The notes under the pieces were generated by a model. It worked only from the letters and a program-made list of their open reading frames with translations, was not told where the DNA came from and did not search any database. Below, one piece after another: positions 51,807-64,000 of a stretch of DNA of 64,000 bases. Within the stretch, counting starts at the first letter, position 1, and each line of letters starts with the position of its first letter. The DNA lies in the NCBI GenBank assembly GCA_021464245.1, contig JADCRB010000021.1, positions 2,094,337 to 2,158,336 of the forward strand. The letters run 5' to 3'. Made by a program: the position numbers and the translations under genes. This stretch comes from Carallia brachiata (Eukaryota > Streptophyta > Magnoliopsida > Malpighiales > Rhizophoraceae).

Positions 51807-54078
51807 ATGACAAGGAGGCGGCTTTTGGTGCTGTTGAAACCATTTGACATGTACCCAGGCGGAGGAGGAGGAGGAGGAGGAGTAGGAGGAGGGGGAGGAG
51901 CCCAATCATCCACCCACGCCTTCTCTCGCATCGCCAATCCTCAGGTCAGTGCTATTCCTCCCCTCAACAACCCCCCCCCCCGGGAAAAAAAAACCCCAAC
52001 CAAATCGCTTCTTCGCCTTACCTTTTAACAAAGCTTCTATTTGTCGTCTCCGCTTTTCTTCATTCAGTTACAGCCCCTCTCTCCTCCTCTCTCTCAATCT
52101 CTCTCGACCAAAATGCCCTCGCTTTTGTTTTTTCTCCTTTTTTTTTTTTAAGTTCCTTATCTGTTTGATAAATTGTCCCCATGGGCCATGGCTCTTCCCT
52201 CCTCCGCTTGTGCTGCTCATCCTCCCCTCCCTGCCTTTCTCTTTTTTTCGGTTCTCTTCTTTCGCATTATAACATGCGTTTTGGTCTGTTAATTAATTGA
52301 ATATATACAAGGGAAGTGACATCAACTCTCTCCAAGTCTTCTTATTCCCACCATTACCCCCGCGCTACTACTTCATTTCTTTTGCTCTTTTTTTTTTTTT
52401 TATAAAAAAAAAAATTGTTTGTATTCCTGTGTCAATGTTCAGCATTTCCTCCTTCCTATCAATTTGGTCGACACAATAAGCAGATATTCATATACTAGAG
52501 TACTGTCTAATACGTCTAATATGGTATATGGTTTCTGTGTTGGAGTGTTAATGCAGATATTAAATCACTTGAATAATCGGCGGAAGGTTCACCAGGATGG
52601 CGTAAAATTTTGTCAGGATATTCTGAGGCGCAAAGCAGTTGATTGGGAAACCATGTTTCGAACCGGCTTATTCAAACCCATCCGTGATTTTGATTTGGTT
52701 GTTACCATTGGTGGTGATGGCACTCTCTTGCAAGCCAGTCATTTCATTGATGACTCTATTCCTGTTTTAGGAGTCAACTCTGACCCCACTCAACTTGATG
52801 AGGTCTGCGCCTCTGCCTTCCCCCCACCATTTAACATCAAATCCCTATTGTTAATGTTTATCAACTAAGCATGTCAGGTGCTTACTTACCTGTATGTATG
52901 CTCTTTGGCGTGTAGGTACAGGAATTCAGTAATGATTTTGATGCCACCAGAAGCACTGGCTTTTTATGTGCAGCCACTGTCAAAAATTTTGAGCAAGTAA
53001 GACTCCCACTGCTGGTTCTGGATATATATATGTACATTAAAGTACCTTGTCCTTGTGTAGAGACTTTCATGCAACTGCAGCGTGTTGGAGGCGTACTTCA
53101 TGATGATCATGTTTCAAATTATAGGATAACCTGTACTTAGGACTTTGACTTTGATGGAGTTAGAGGGGCTGGCTGCTTGGATTTGAAGTAGTTATGCAAC
53201 TTAATTGCACGCCAAGCTTTACCGTAACTTTCTTTTCACCATATTTAACTTTGTCCTATGAAACTATCTTTGGCTGGATTACTGTTGCTATTAGAATGCA
53301 ATCAGTTGATGCTGCTTTCGGCAGACCTTGCTCTTGCATATATGTGTAAACTGTAACTCTCTTTGCTTGTGAGCTTTTCCAGCATGGATTTTTGTCATGT
53401 TTTTCAGTTCACTGGGGTGCACAAAATTATTATGAAAAGTGAATTTTCATTGCGTGACTTGTTAATCGAGGGCATTTCTTTAGATAATCGATGACATCTT
53501 AGGAGATCGCAGAATGCCCTCCACATTATCAAGGATATCGATGAGCGTAAATTCACAACTGCTGTTGACATATGCTCTTAATGACCTATTGATTGCACAC
53601 CCGTGTCCTGCTACAGTTTCACGGTTCTCATTCAAGTAAGGGCTTTGCTTTCCATTTGGGTTACGGCAATTTTATGCCACCGGATTTGAACTAATGTTCT
53701 ATTTTTTGGCAGGATTTTGAAGAATGGTGAATCACGCACCCCCTTAGTGAGTTGTCGGTCAAGTGGTATGAGAGTCTCAACTGCCGCTGGATCTACAGCT
53801 GCAATGCATTCAGCTGGTGGATTTGCAATGCCCATATGTCTAAGGACCTCCAATATATGGTAAGAGAGCCCATTCATCCCGGAGCAATCGTCTTTGGCTT
53901 AATGCATGGGTTAGTTAAATCAGATGAGAGCATGGAGGTGAAGTGGTTTTCTGAGAAGGGTGTAATATATGTTGATGGTTTTCACGTTTTCCACTCTATT
54001 GAATATGGCGACACCATAAATCTGTCCTCCGAGGCACCAGTTTTGAAAGTTTTCTTGCCTTGCTATAGGTCAGTGTAA
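51807..54078 (+). CDS. NADK3: NADH kinase NADK3, with a frame break in the last exon
   Basis: Five exons: 51807-51944, 52557-52802, 52916-52996, 53484-53635 and 53713-54078, all with GT-AG junctions. The protein phosphorylates NADH (and NAD+) with ATP; the Arabidopsis enzyme is reported in peroxisomes. Seen here: N-terminal RRLLVLLKPFD, the GGDG nucleotide motif in TIGGDGTLLQASHF, the GVNSDPTQ segment, and ALNDLLIAHPCPATVSRF. The Gly-rich insert at residues 18-31, coded by a GGA repeat, is longer than I expect for the family. In the last exon the frame runs to GGFAMPI (about residue 247), then shifts by one base near 53834-53838. The family sequence continues in another frame (SKDLQYMVREPIHPGA to the stop at 54076-54078). 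As written, the frame would stop after about 255 residues instead of about 330. Confidence 0.88.
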
Positions 54079-55394
54079 TGGTGCGTGTGAAACTAGTTTT
54101 TGAGGGGTGTTTTATTTAAAAAAAAATGGAAATTGTGCAAGCATAATAACGATGAGCTAGCAAGACATGGGCGATAGACTTTTACGCCGTTGCTGTTCTC
54201 GGGTGGTTGCGAATCTGTTTCCTCAAAGGGAAGTTAAAAGAAAGAAGGATTCTCGTGACCTCCATGCCCCTCTTTCTGTCGTTATTGAATTTATAAAATC
54301 TGACCTTCAATGTTCGACAAATGCTTGGAGTAAAGAATAGGTAAAAGTTATTTCTTTGAAATCTTGAACGAGTTAATTTTTTAATTAGACATAAAGTCGA
54401 CATCATAGACAAATTGATAGCCATTACACTGAACATACCTTTGAACGTAAATTTTGCAAAATTTGGGCTCGTCAATATCATGAATGTCGAAAAGTACTAC
54501 CAATGTTAGCACATAAATTCTGCTAGGAAAAAAAAAAATATAATAATAAACATCCTTTTTCTTATGACATTCAAATATTAAACTGAAACTCTCAACATAT
54601 TGTATAAATTGTTTAGGAGAAAATTCTCTACAAGGACAATGGTTGTACTTTCCTCTTTTAACTACTTGACCATGAACAACAAACCATGCTTGCCTACACA
54701 CTCCCACTTTTGTACCCTTTTTTCTTGGGGGGGGGGGGGGGGGGGGGGGTTGTTTTCATTCTTTCTAGGGATTTCAAATATGTTATATGAGTGTGGTGTC
54801 ACTTTATGAAACTTAGTATCGAAAATGACACGAATGAAAAATCTGTCCCGTCCCAAGGGGTAGAGAGAGACGGGCATCGGAACCCCGCAAGCAGGCAGCC
54901 GCGCGAGCGTGTACAGTGTTACAGCCGACGGGCAGGGCAAGTAGCCAATCGATGTATCAGTAAGAAAGCGAGAATTATCAAAATTTTGCTTCGTAATAAG
55001 AAAGAAATAAACTGCAAGTAATCACGAACAACTGATGCCTAAAATTAATGAAATTTTTTATGAAAGTTAATTAATGTGATGTCCTTTGGAATGATTTATG
55101 TACTTCAACGGTCAAATCCATACACACGAGCCGTTCGTCCTATGCATAGAAACAGAAGTAGAATTCGGAACAAACATACAACAACTACTGGAGGCATTTT
55201 CATAGGTCGCTTCCTGCCTCGAACGCCATTCATAAATTTATATACCTGCATATCCGACTCTTGAACCCGCCAACATAAAGGAAAAGTAAATATAAAAATT
55301 TAGTGGAGTTCCCGTTGAACTTGTGCCAAACCCTCTCAACTCTTTTGCTGCAAAGACAGAGACACCCAACAAAATAATGTCACCAACTGGTGTA
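54079..55394. other. Convergent spacer between NADK3 and the CemA-like gene
   Basis: Non-coding. It contains a 23-base G run at 54727-54749 and a locally G+C-rich patch (about 54840-54960) that differs from the AT-rich surroundings, but no recognisable gene. The 3' UTR of both neighbours should lie here. Confidence 0.5.
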
Positions 55395-58300
55395 CTAGTG
55401 ACGCTTCATTTCCTTAAATATGTTGGCCACCCTTGGGGATAATCTCGGTAGGAACTTGAACATCTGTAGCCCAACACAGTCATCATAAAATTTATCATAA
55501 GATACAGTATATTAGGGAAATTCCCAAAATCAAAATTTCAGCTTAGATTCGTCCCTATGCAAGAGGAGTCAGAAATCATCGTTTGATTCTTTGATTGAAA
55601 AATCAAATGGACAACTTACCCAGAGCTTCACACATGCATCAATGACAACAGGAACCAGGCAGACAAAAATTGTGATCACAGCCTGATCAACCTCAAGCCC
55701 ATAGTGCTCAACAATTATCTCCAACAGTGTTTGCCAACCGGATTCAGAATGATACCTGCCGGGCATGCAATTCCAAATAGAATGATACCCATGTAAAAGA
55801 AACATTGAGGACTTTTTTTTTTTTTTTTTCTTTTGCACTTTTTTACTTTTCCTCGATTAAAATAGCTTGACCTAAACATTGTGTGTGAATGTGTACATGT
55901 TAGAGAGAAAGCCAGAGAAGAGAAGCTGCTTTGCTGATAGTATTCCAAGTGGAGGGGAAAATTCTTGCTACTGAACATAAAAAACAAATGACAAAGGAAA
56001 AAAGAAACAAAATAATGTACTTCATGTTCACTAAGATGGTTAACATCATTTAATGCCAAGAACTAAAAAGAAAAAACATAATATAGAGAACACTTTAGCA
56101 AGAGCAGAGCATATTACCCCAAAAAAATGTCTGTGACGAGTATAATTAGAAATGCCTTCCCAGTATCTGAAATATTATTTATCATCTTATACCCTGTAAA
56201 TTTCAGCAGAGCTACCTACAAGAGGAGGAAAGAAAAGAAAGAAAGGTCAACATATGAAATGACATTTCAAATGCAGGGCCCATGGTGGAGCACTAAATAC
56301 ACTGGATGGACCTTTAAAAAATTAGACATACATTAGTTACAAGAAGGAAATGGTATCAACATACCCTTCAAGAACTTTATCATACTTTATTCAATTTCAT
56401 TGTCAAGTCATTGGAAAGTTCTTCGGTTTGGGGTGGCCAACAGGGTCCTTCCCTATAAATTCTATACAAAAAGGTATCGCATGAGTAAAGCGCTTGACAG
56501 ATTACCTTACTCTGATTGAAGTATAAAAGTAGGAATGATGAGATGCCAAAAACCGTATCCGACCATATGTTGGCAAATGATCTACGGTTTTCCAACCTCC
56601 ATTCATCCCGCAACTCTAACCTGTTAAACCAAAAACCCTAACAAGTGTAACATATGCCTCCAAATATTTATACTAATATGCAAATAAAATATCATCAACC
56701 TTTTTAATAAAGTTCAAGTTGAACTCTTGACTAGAATTAACAATGGCTCATTTATTGACTAAATTACAAACATCCTAAATTTATGGAGACAGCCTTGCCA
56801 GTTTTTATCAGGAGAAATAACATGAAAAGAACATCAGAGGACACTATCCAACATAAAACTCCTAGATGAAATCGAATTAGGATAATAATGAAATTCTAAA
56901 TAACAACAGGACAAAAACAGAGGATATTGTTGATCCACTTTCTTTCTTTCTCATGAAGAAGAAGAATACCGATAAAAAAAATAACTTCGTATGTTTAGAT
57001 TTTAAGTAGGACAACTGATACAATTTATCCTGTCTTATAGTTTGTATGACACTATTTCTCAAGGATCACTACAAGATCTATATAACTAATTGGAAAGCAT
57101 CAACTTGTGCCACTGGGCAGTTATTCCAAATCTCAAACATAATGATCATAAAGCTTTCAAATGAGAGATGCTTGACAAACAACTATGGGAGAAACACAAA
57201 AAGGATCCCGTTGTTGAATAGTTTGTAAATTTGTTTAAATGTTTTATACGATGCAATTCAAGTGGTTTGGGCGGACAGTGCAACAGGTTGCACCAAATGA
57301 ATGTCTTTGATGACCCATTGGGTGTTTGGAAAAAACATAGTAAAACATACAGGTATTTGGCACAAAAAACTATGATTTTCTTTTGGCTCATCAAAAGGTC
57401 AACTGGGCCAAGGCTGCACAATAATATGGAAGCATAAAAATGAGTCCGCAAAAGGAGTACAAACAGGAAAATTCTTACGCTTTATGTCTCAGCTCCCACC
57501 AGACCTCCTCATCAGAAAGGGGTGGGGATTTGCCAATCTCTTCCTCAAGCCGCAATCTTGCTCTCTCTAGTTTTAATTCCTTGACCATTTCCAGCTTCTG
57601 ATTTTTTCTCACATCGAGCATCTGGGCTGCAAGTGGTACAGTCTTTACATATCTGTTTGTGAATTAAAACAGTTTGTCAGAAATAACAGTATGGTAATCC
57701 AACTCTTGATACAACACAGAGCCAGTAACTTATAATTCATTTTCTAATTGTGCAACCTTCACTTCCCAGTTAATCGTACAAGAAATTAATGCCAATTATC
57801 ATATATAGCGTGGGCACATGCACGTTCAATAAACTAAGTACCTTTCACCGAAAGACCAGGTCAACTCCGAGTTTGTGCTATGGTTGGATATTTTGAAAAT
57901 GGCATTGAAGGCACTAGGAACATCATCTTCTTGAAAATTTAAATGAGCAAGAGGTAAAGCTGTATGATGACACAGAGAAAGAAATTTTTGTCTATTTTCT
58001 TTCTTCCTAAGAGAGTACTTCCTTATGTGTTATGGGTCCCAGATTCTTTGAATAAACCTAGGAGTACTTAGTCATTCCTCATATCGAAATGATGCTGGTA
58101 AACAAGAAAGTAGCCTTTAATTGAAGAACAATTTAGAAAACTCAGGAACAGAGCAACAGAAATTTCAATAAACAAACATTTTATCCTGCATGCTTGCCAC
58201 TAGCACTAAAAAAAATGAGCCAGAACATGTCGTTTCTAACATTACCTGTCTAAAAAGGGCATGAGCACGTAGTCATGAACTGCAAAGTCCAGGGCCCAGG

Positions 58301-59561
58301 GTATTATAATCAATATTGCCAAAAACTTAGCCTGAAACAAGGATGAAGTTGGCTAACATATGAAGTAACATGGCATTACAAAAAAGTAACGGGCCAACAG
58401 TAAATGTAAGCAAAATATCTGAATAATTTCAAAAAGAAGATACATCAAGAGGTTGCTACAAACATATGTTGCTTAGTGTATAAAAAGAAAATTCAAGACA
58501 ATCTACATCCAACAGAGACAGAGACATTCAAGATGTCACTACAATCAGTGCGGCTGCCAAAGACATTGATCAACCAACATCGTTATATATATTTATATAA
58601 TTATGAAATGAAGTAAATAGCAGGGCAGCATTCACCGGCAGTTCAACTCTCCTTACGATAAAAAAAAAACACAATTCACCAACGCTTTAATTTCACGAAT
58701 TTTTGTTTACTCAATTGTAAATAAGCCATTTCAGATGTGCAATTGAATTTCAGTGAAAGGCTTTAAGAAATGAAGGCTGAACTGAATGTGCATTGATAAT
58801 TTACTACAATAGTATTCAAGGGAACACTGGTGAGAGGATGAAATGGGATAACGCTAAACCTACCTAGTTCAGAAAAGCGAACATAAAAAGAATCCCAGAG
58901 AGAAAGGGCAACACGCCTTCATTCCCAAGCTGCAAACAGATATTTGGTAGAACTCACTTACTTACATACCGAATTCAAGGAGGCATAACGGAAAACGCGA
59001 TCTTCATAAAGTATATCATCCTCCGGCCGGCCAAAAACCAAATCTCGAACGGACTGAAAAAACCCTTTGTCTGGTAAAAGGTCACTCGGATCTGAGGGCA
59101 CATTATCCACGGAACGCTCACCAATGCCATCCAACTCCGAGGGGCTCCACCAGGAACCATTGGGGCCACCAGTTGTAGTAGTAGTGGAAGCAACACTATC
59201 GAAATTGTCGCCCACAATCCAATCTTCCCACCTCCTGCTCTCCTCATTCAACATGTCTTCTTGGGCTTCCCTCAGCTCCACAATGGCCTCGGCCCTCCTC
59301 TTCCACGCCTCAAACTTGTCCTCATCCGAGAGCTGCTGGTCATCGTCGCTGCCTGAAGAACCACCCTCAGAGAAGTCCTCTTCAATATCAATCATATCAT
59401 TGTCCTTGAGGCCAAGCCAATTGCCGTCGTCGTCAAAGAACAACCTTTGCCACCAACTTCTCTTTCTGTTTCTGCATCTCTTATTAGAAGAATGAGAATG
59501 GTTATCGTAGCCTCCTTCCCTTTTTTTGGCATTGGGAACAAATTCACTACAAAAACCGGGC

Positions 59562-59596
<35 letters not shown>

Positions 59597-59737
59597 ACAA
59601 CAAGTAGAAAGGAGTGAAGTTTTGGAGGATGGAGAATGCCAACAGAAAGAGTTTCTACGTGGGTTTTGATTCAAGTAGTTTAGGTTTTCGCATAAGACCA
59701 TCGAAATTGAGGTGCTCATCAAGATACCCACTTCCAC
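55395..59737 (-). CDS. DLDG1: CemA-like chloroplast envelope protein (DLDG1 type)
   Basis: Seven exons: 58970-59737, 58246-58331, 57479-57652, 56506-56620, 56118-56215, 55620-55755 and 55395-55463. All phases agree; the product is 481 residues and intact. The first 90 residues look like a plastid transit peptide with a poly-serine tract coded by an AGC repeat. An acidic soluble region follows to about residue 245. The C-terminal half carries four hydrophobic segments (FLAILIIIPWALDFAV, VFGISSFLLLYF, AFLIILVTDIFLG, AVITIFVCLVPVVIDACVKLW), the arrangement of the plastid-encoded CemA/Ycf10 family, and ends LSPRVANIFKEMKRH. The nuclear homologue in Arabidopsis (At4g31040, DLDG1) is in the chloroplast envelope and affects proton transport and greening. 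The start could also be the Met six codons downstream (59719). Confidence 0.88.
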
Positions 59738-62600
59738 ATTCTCTTCTTACTCTTTCTCTGTCTATCTCTCTGTTTTTTTTTTTTTTTTTTTTTTTTTTGT
59801 GTTTTTTGTGGAGGGTGCAGGGAGTGGGGGAAGAGGAGGTTTGGATGGGTGAGGGGTTCGGCTTAATCTCTTATTCTTCTAGGGCTTCTCAAAGAAGAAA
59901 GGGCAGAGGAATCCAAATTGTATTTTGTAGTCAGCAAAGAATAAAGGAAGGAAGCTGCTTATTAGACCTGCGAAATGAACAGCCAACAACCAAGAAATGA
60001 CATTATTAGCCAAAAGTTATAAACTTGAAAGAAAGACTGGACAAAAGTAAAACATCTTGTTTTTCTTTTGCTCTCACTCTCTGTCACCGAAAAAGAATAA
60101 AAAGATTATCCATCTACGGACTAGGCTAGTGTACGAGAATGAGAGCATACATTATGTTATATTACAATAAGGAAATTATAACAAGCTGGAAATCATGAAA
60201 ATGGAATTGCAGAGGGAAGGCCACATAATTCAAGAAGAAGAAGAAGAGAAGAAGAAGAAGAAGAACAACCGAGGGGGTTAAAAGCACCCCAGAACCAAAA
60301 TCCGCATCCGACCCTTAAAACCCCGCAACACCAAGACTAATAATATATCCTAATCCTCCTCACAATTCGCAAACACAGAGCGAGCGAGAGAGAGAGAGAG
60401 AGAGAGGGGAGACAGAAGATATCTGTCCAGGTCAGAATCGGATAAAGAAAGAAAGAAGGACGTGTTATATATATATATGCACAAATTTTACATGGATTAA
60501 ACCAAGTCCTAAAAGATTCGCTCCCCTTCTCTGCCCCTCCCTCTCCTTCTCCTCTAGTTAGAAGTGGGAGCCGCGCTAACGTGGCGTCTAGCGAGCGGCT
60601 AGTCGTTAGTAAGTAGCCTTTTCACTTTTTTTTTTCTTTTTTAAGAATAAAGTAGCTTTTTCCCTTCTCTTTTTTGTTTGGTTTTTTTTTTTTTTTTTTT
60701 ACCCTTTTCACTTTTCATTTTGGGTCTTACTGCACTTCTGCTTCTTCTTCTCCTTCTTCTTCTGCTTCGTGTGGCTGGGCTGGCCTCTCGGACGTCTTGG
60801 ACTTGGACTTCGACTTCGACTTGGACGGATCACAAAAAGAATAGATAATCATAAGAACGGCAATGTACGATACAACGTTGAACACTCTCCTATCCCACAC
60901 CCCCCAAATGTTTTATGAAACTAGCGGATAGGCCGGTTTGGGCCCCTTCCTACAATTTTCGCTTGATTGGCCCAAGTTCAGAGAAAGCCTTATAATTGCA
61001 ACCAATCGTATTCGACTCGCAACAGGATAAACTTAAGACCTGTTTGGTATTATTTTTATTTTTTAGTTTTTGTTTATTTTTTTAAAGAAATAGGAAGCAT
61101 GTTTAGTAATTTTTTTTGGTTGAAAATTAAAAGCATTTTTTTTTAAAAATAAAATAAATTAGGAAAACAATAAAATGATATTATCTTAATTTGTTATTCA
61201 CTTTCTTTCTTCTCTATACTTTCTATTACAATCTTTTCTCTCTGTATCCACTTTCTTTACCATTTCTCTCTCTACTAATCATCTTTTTATCCCTCTCTAT
61301 TTTTTTCTCTCTACTCTTTCTCTCTATTCATTGTCTCTCTACCAATTCTCTCTCTTTATCCTCTCTCTAGATAATCACTCTCTGTTCTCTCTCCACAATC
61401 TTGTCTACTCTTTCTCTCTCTACACATTCTCTCTACTCTCTCTCTCTCTCTCTACCACTTTCTCTACTCTTTCTCTCTTTACTTATTCTTTATTCATATT
61501 TTCTCTCAACTCTATCTATATATTCTTTTTCTAGTCACTTTGTTTAACCTTATTATCTCTACTTATTCTCTATTCTACTTTTTTTTTTCCTCTCTCTTTC
61601 CCCCTTTTTTTCTCTCTGTATACATTTTCTATCATTCTCTTTCTAAAAATTCTTTTTACTTTTTATCTTTTTATCAACCATTCTCTATATATATTTTTTC
61701 TCTCCCATTTTCTCTTTCTATCCATTTTTTATCCTTTCTTTATATTCATTTTTTTTAACTTTTCATCTCTATATCAACCATTTTCTATATTTTTCTTCTT
61801 TCTATTCATTTGCTTTTTATTATTTCTCTAACTATCATTTCTCTATCTATTTTTTATTTTTTATAAAAAAAAATTGACAACAATAAATATAAAAATACAT
61901 AAAATAACAAAATAAAAAAATTTAAAAAATAATAAAAAAATTAACAACATATCTAAAATGAATACTTAAAATATCTTATTAGTGCCATGTTGGCTTTATG
62001 GCTTGCCTCCCCGATGCCCCAAATGCAGTCGATGATGCATATCATATTATTATAAAAAATAATAACAAGTACGACTAAAACAAGGAAGGGACAAAAAAAA
62101 AAAAAGAAAAGAAAAGGAGGAGGCTAGGGCGACTGGTGCGGCTTCTTTGCAGGGTTGCAATAGTTTTGTGGGGGAAAATGGGTCGATGGAACAAACACGC
62201 CCCGCCCCGCCTAGCCCAGCCCAGCCCAGCCCAGCTCACTGGAAGTAGTGGCGGTAGTAAGAAGAATAGAACCAAAAAAAAAAAAAAAAAGGAACGATGA
62301 ACTGATGAAGAAGAAGAAGTACGGACCAAAATCAAGAAGAAGAAGAAGAAGAATCAAATAAAAAAGAACGACCCAAAAAAAAAAAGGAAAAAAAAATAAG
62401 AAATCTTGTTTTTCTTTTTTGGGTACATATAAGAAAGTAAAAGTTGGGGATGCGAAGGGAATGGTGGTGGCATCGGCGGTAGAGGGTGCATACCCATCCG
62501 CCTCCCTCCCCCACAAACAACTGCTCGCCTTCTGTAAATGCAAATGCAAATTCTACTGTCACTGCCGCTGCCGCTGTAGCGAGTAAGCGGACGCATTTTG
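59738..62600. other. Low-complexity intergenic region upstream of the CemA-like gene
   Basis: Starts with the CemA-like gene's leader and promoter (T run at about 59774-59798). It then holds GAA repeats (about 60234-60265), a GAGA run (about 60384-60408), a TA run (about 60466-60477) and long T runs. From about 61196 to 61860 there is an extended C/T-rich tract with repeated tctctct, tactctttctct and ttattctctattc units, strongly strand-biased. At 62216-62234 there is a short cagcc repeat. No gene is supportable. Confidence 0.55.
61196..61860 (+). repeat. Long pyrimidine tract (imperfect CT-rich minisatellite)
   Basis: About 660 bases are nearly free of G on the plus strand and made of imperfect repeats of the kinds tctctctac, cattctctct and attttttctctc. 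It ends near a short A-rich segment at 61864. This looks like an expanded microsatellite rather than coding DNA, although it produces open frames made of Ser, Leu and Phe. Confidence 0.65.
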
Positions 62601-64000
62601 TATGAATTTATTATAAACATTCCACATCTTCCCTCTCTATTACTCTATCTACGCATCTGATCTCCCTGTCCACTCCCCCCCTCCCCCCTCCAACCCTTTT
62701 CTTTCCGTGAATGTTAACGAATTCATTTTTTCCCCCTTGTTTTCTTTTGTTTTTTCCCCCTTTTATCTTATCTTTCAATTTTATTGATAGTTTCTTTTCT
62801 TTCTTTTAATGTGTATTGTATTGTATTGTATTGTCTTGTGTGGTGTTGCAGGCATATATGTTGCTGCTTTGCCGCCGCTGCTGATTCAGTAACACTACAA
62901 ACGAACACAAATTGAGTGAGGAACACCACCTTCCTCAATCTTCTTTAAGGTCCCATTCTCTGTGCTTTTTAGTACTCAAACCCCATCTCTGCCAATTCTG
63001 CGGGGTCTATTCTTTGTACTATAGTGTATGCGTGACTATTGATTGATCTAATTAATTCTCCACGCCTAAACTAAATATACATACATACCTATAAACCTCC
63101 CTAACCTTCTATTATCTATATATGAGGTTCCGTTGTATGCTTTTTCAACTCCTTTCTCCCAATTGATGTGTTCTCCCTTGCGGCCTGTCTATACTAATTG
63201 GTATTGGTATGCTATGCTGCTTAAGTGACTTCTTTTCCTCAGCTTCATTTTGGATGGAAAGGTATGCGCAGTGTACACCAACATTATTATGTTTATATGT
63301 TTCACTAATTTATTTATCTCCTTGGCACGGTTCATGTTTATTACTTGTCTATCTCTTATCTTATTTCTTGATGAGTGCTTTAACCGTTGGTCCTACCATG
63401 ACAACACTAGGATTTGCAGAATTGTGTCTTTCATATATTAGCAATATGAGCATTCAATATGTTTTGGCTTAGTGCTTCACCCTGCTTCAGTTGCATCAAG
63501 GCAAACTGTTTTCTGCTTAGTGCCTATGATGCAAACGCCACTTTGTGGTTAAGCGTTCACTTCTTCTCAAATCCTTCCTGGATGTCCCTTCTTGCAGGTT
63601 GCACTCACAACACATCATTTAAGTACGTTTTGGGACTCTTCAACCTCGCTTGGTTGTTCCAGTTTTAGGCTAGTATGGTAATAACAGGAAAGGCACGTGG
63701 TGGCTAAATGGTACCAACTAAGGTACTGCTCTTCTGCTTCAAAAGGATGAAAATCCAAATGGTTTTTTTTTTTTTTTGAGAGTTTATCTTGCTCGATATA
63801 TCTTCAAATCTAACGATTCTTTGACTGGGATAGCATGTTCTAAATTGGGGAGGCGTCCTCTCTGGTTTCTGTGCCTCTCTTGAATTTTGCATCTACTAGT
63901 AAAGATGTGCCTTGTGGTTAGACTCAACAAAAGAAAGAACTTTATGCATCTTATTAGCTAGATTTTTGCATAAGATTCGATGATAACAACAGGAATTCCA
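62601..64000 (+). other. Possible 5' end of a gene running off the right edge
   Basis: A TATA-like tttattataaac at about 62607-62618 precedes a C/T-rich stretch typical of plant leaders, and a good acceptor (gtgttgcag) occurs near 62851. No protein family could be recognised in any frame to the end of the window, so this may be untranslated exons and introns of a gene beyond it, or ordinary spacer. Confidence 0.25.

Noticed and set aside
53752..54078. Separate 108-codon gene downstream of NADK3 exon 4
   Set aside because: Its C-terminal part is the frame-shifted end of NADK3; its first 30 codons are an out-of-frame reading of the conserved exon.
61331..61758. Open frames of 67 and 72 codons made of Ser, Leu, Phe and Tyr
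   Set aside because: They are translations of the CT-rich repeat tract and have no domain, start context or codon pattern of a gene.
62075..62620. Overlapping minus-strand open frames rich in Phe, Leu and Ser
   Set aside because: They arise from poly(A), AAG and GAA repeats read on the opposite strand, with no recognisable protein family.

Overview
The window is nuclear DNA from a flowering plant, most likely a eudicot. The evidence is many short GT-AG introns, AT-rich intergenic DNA full of small mobile elements, a triterpenoid-type CYP716 P450, a plant TPLATE-complex subunit and a chloroplast-envelope CemA-like protein. I cannot name the species. All family assignments come from reading the sequence against remembered families; no search was run.

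Layout from left to right: (1) 1-5121, AT-rich spacer with at least two small inverted-repeat elements. (2) 5122-7245 (+), an intact three-exon CYP716 P450. (3) 7246-11876, spacer with an inverted-repeat element and a probable truncated LINE. (4) 11877-25817 (-), TASH3, the SH3-domain subunit of the TPLATE endocytic complex, 27 coding exons over 14 kb, with two single-base gaps in exon 20. (5) 26877-33093, a complete Mutator-like element (MULE) with about 0.2 kb terminal inverted repeats and a perfect 10-bp target duplication. Its transposase is broken, but a convergent gene for a small GRF zinc-finger/membrane protein is intact. (6) 33704-35781 (+), a CLAVATA1-like receptor pseudogene that keeps the LRR ectodomain and has no kinase. 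(7) 39085-41635 (+), an intact two-exon Raf-like kinase of the At2g24360/At4g31170 type. (8) 42596-50228 (-), a ten-exon RNA-binding protein with a PWI-like N-terminus, a coiled coil and an RRM. It carries a recent 51-codon tandem duplication and hosts a tiny TRIM retroelement in an intron. (9) 51807-54078 (+), NADK3 (NADH kinase) with one frameshift in its last exon. (10) 55395-59737 (-), an intact seven-exon CemA-like gene (DLDG1 type). (11) 59738-64000, low-complexity spacer, possibly the start of another gene at the right edge.

The genes are ordinary, independently transcribed plant genes, not an operon. The most interesting material is the mobile and duplicated DNA: the two-gene MULE and its 501-bp relative with the same termini, the 324-bp TRIM, the in-frame 153-bp duplication and the kinase-less CLV1-like locus. 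Single-base frame breaks in two otherwise well-preserved housekeeping genes (TASH3, NADK3) could be residual assembly errors and should be checked before either gene is called a pseudogene.
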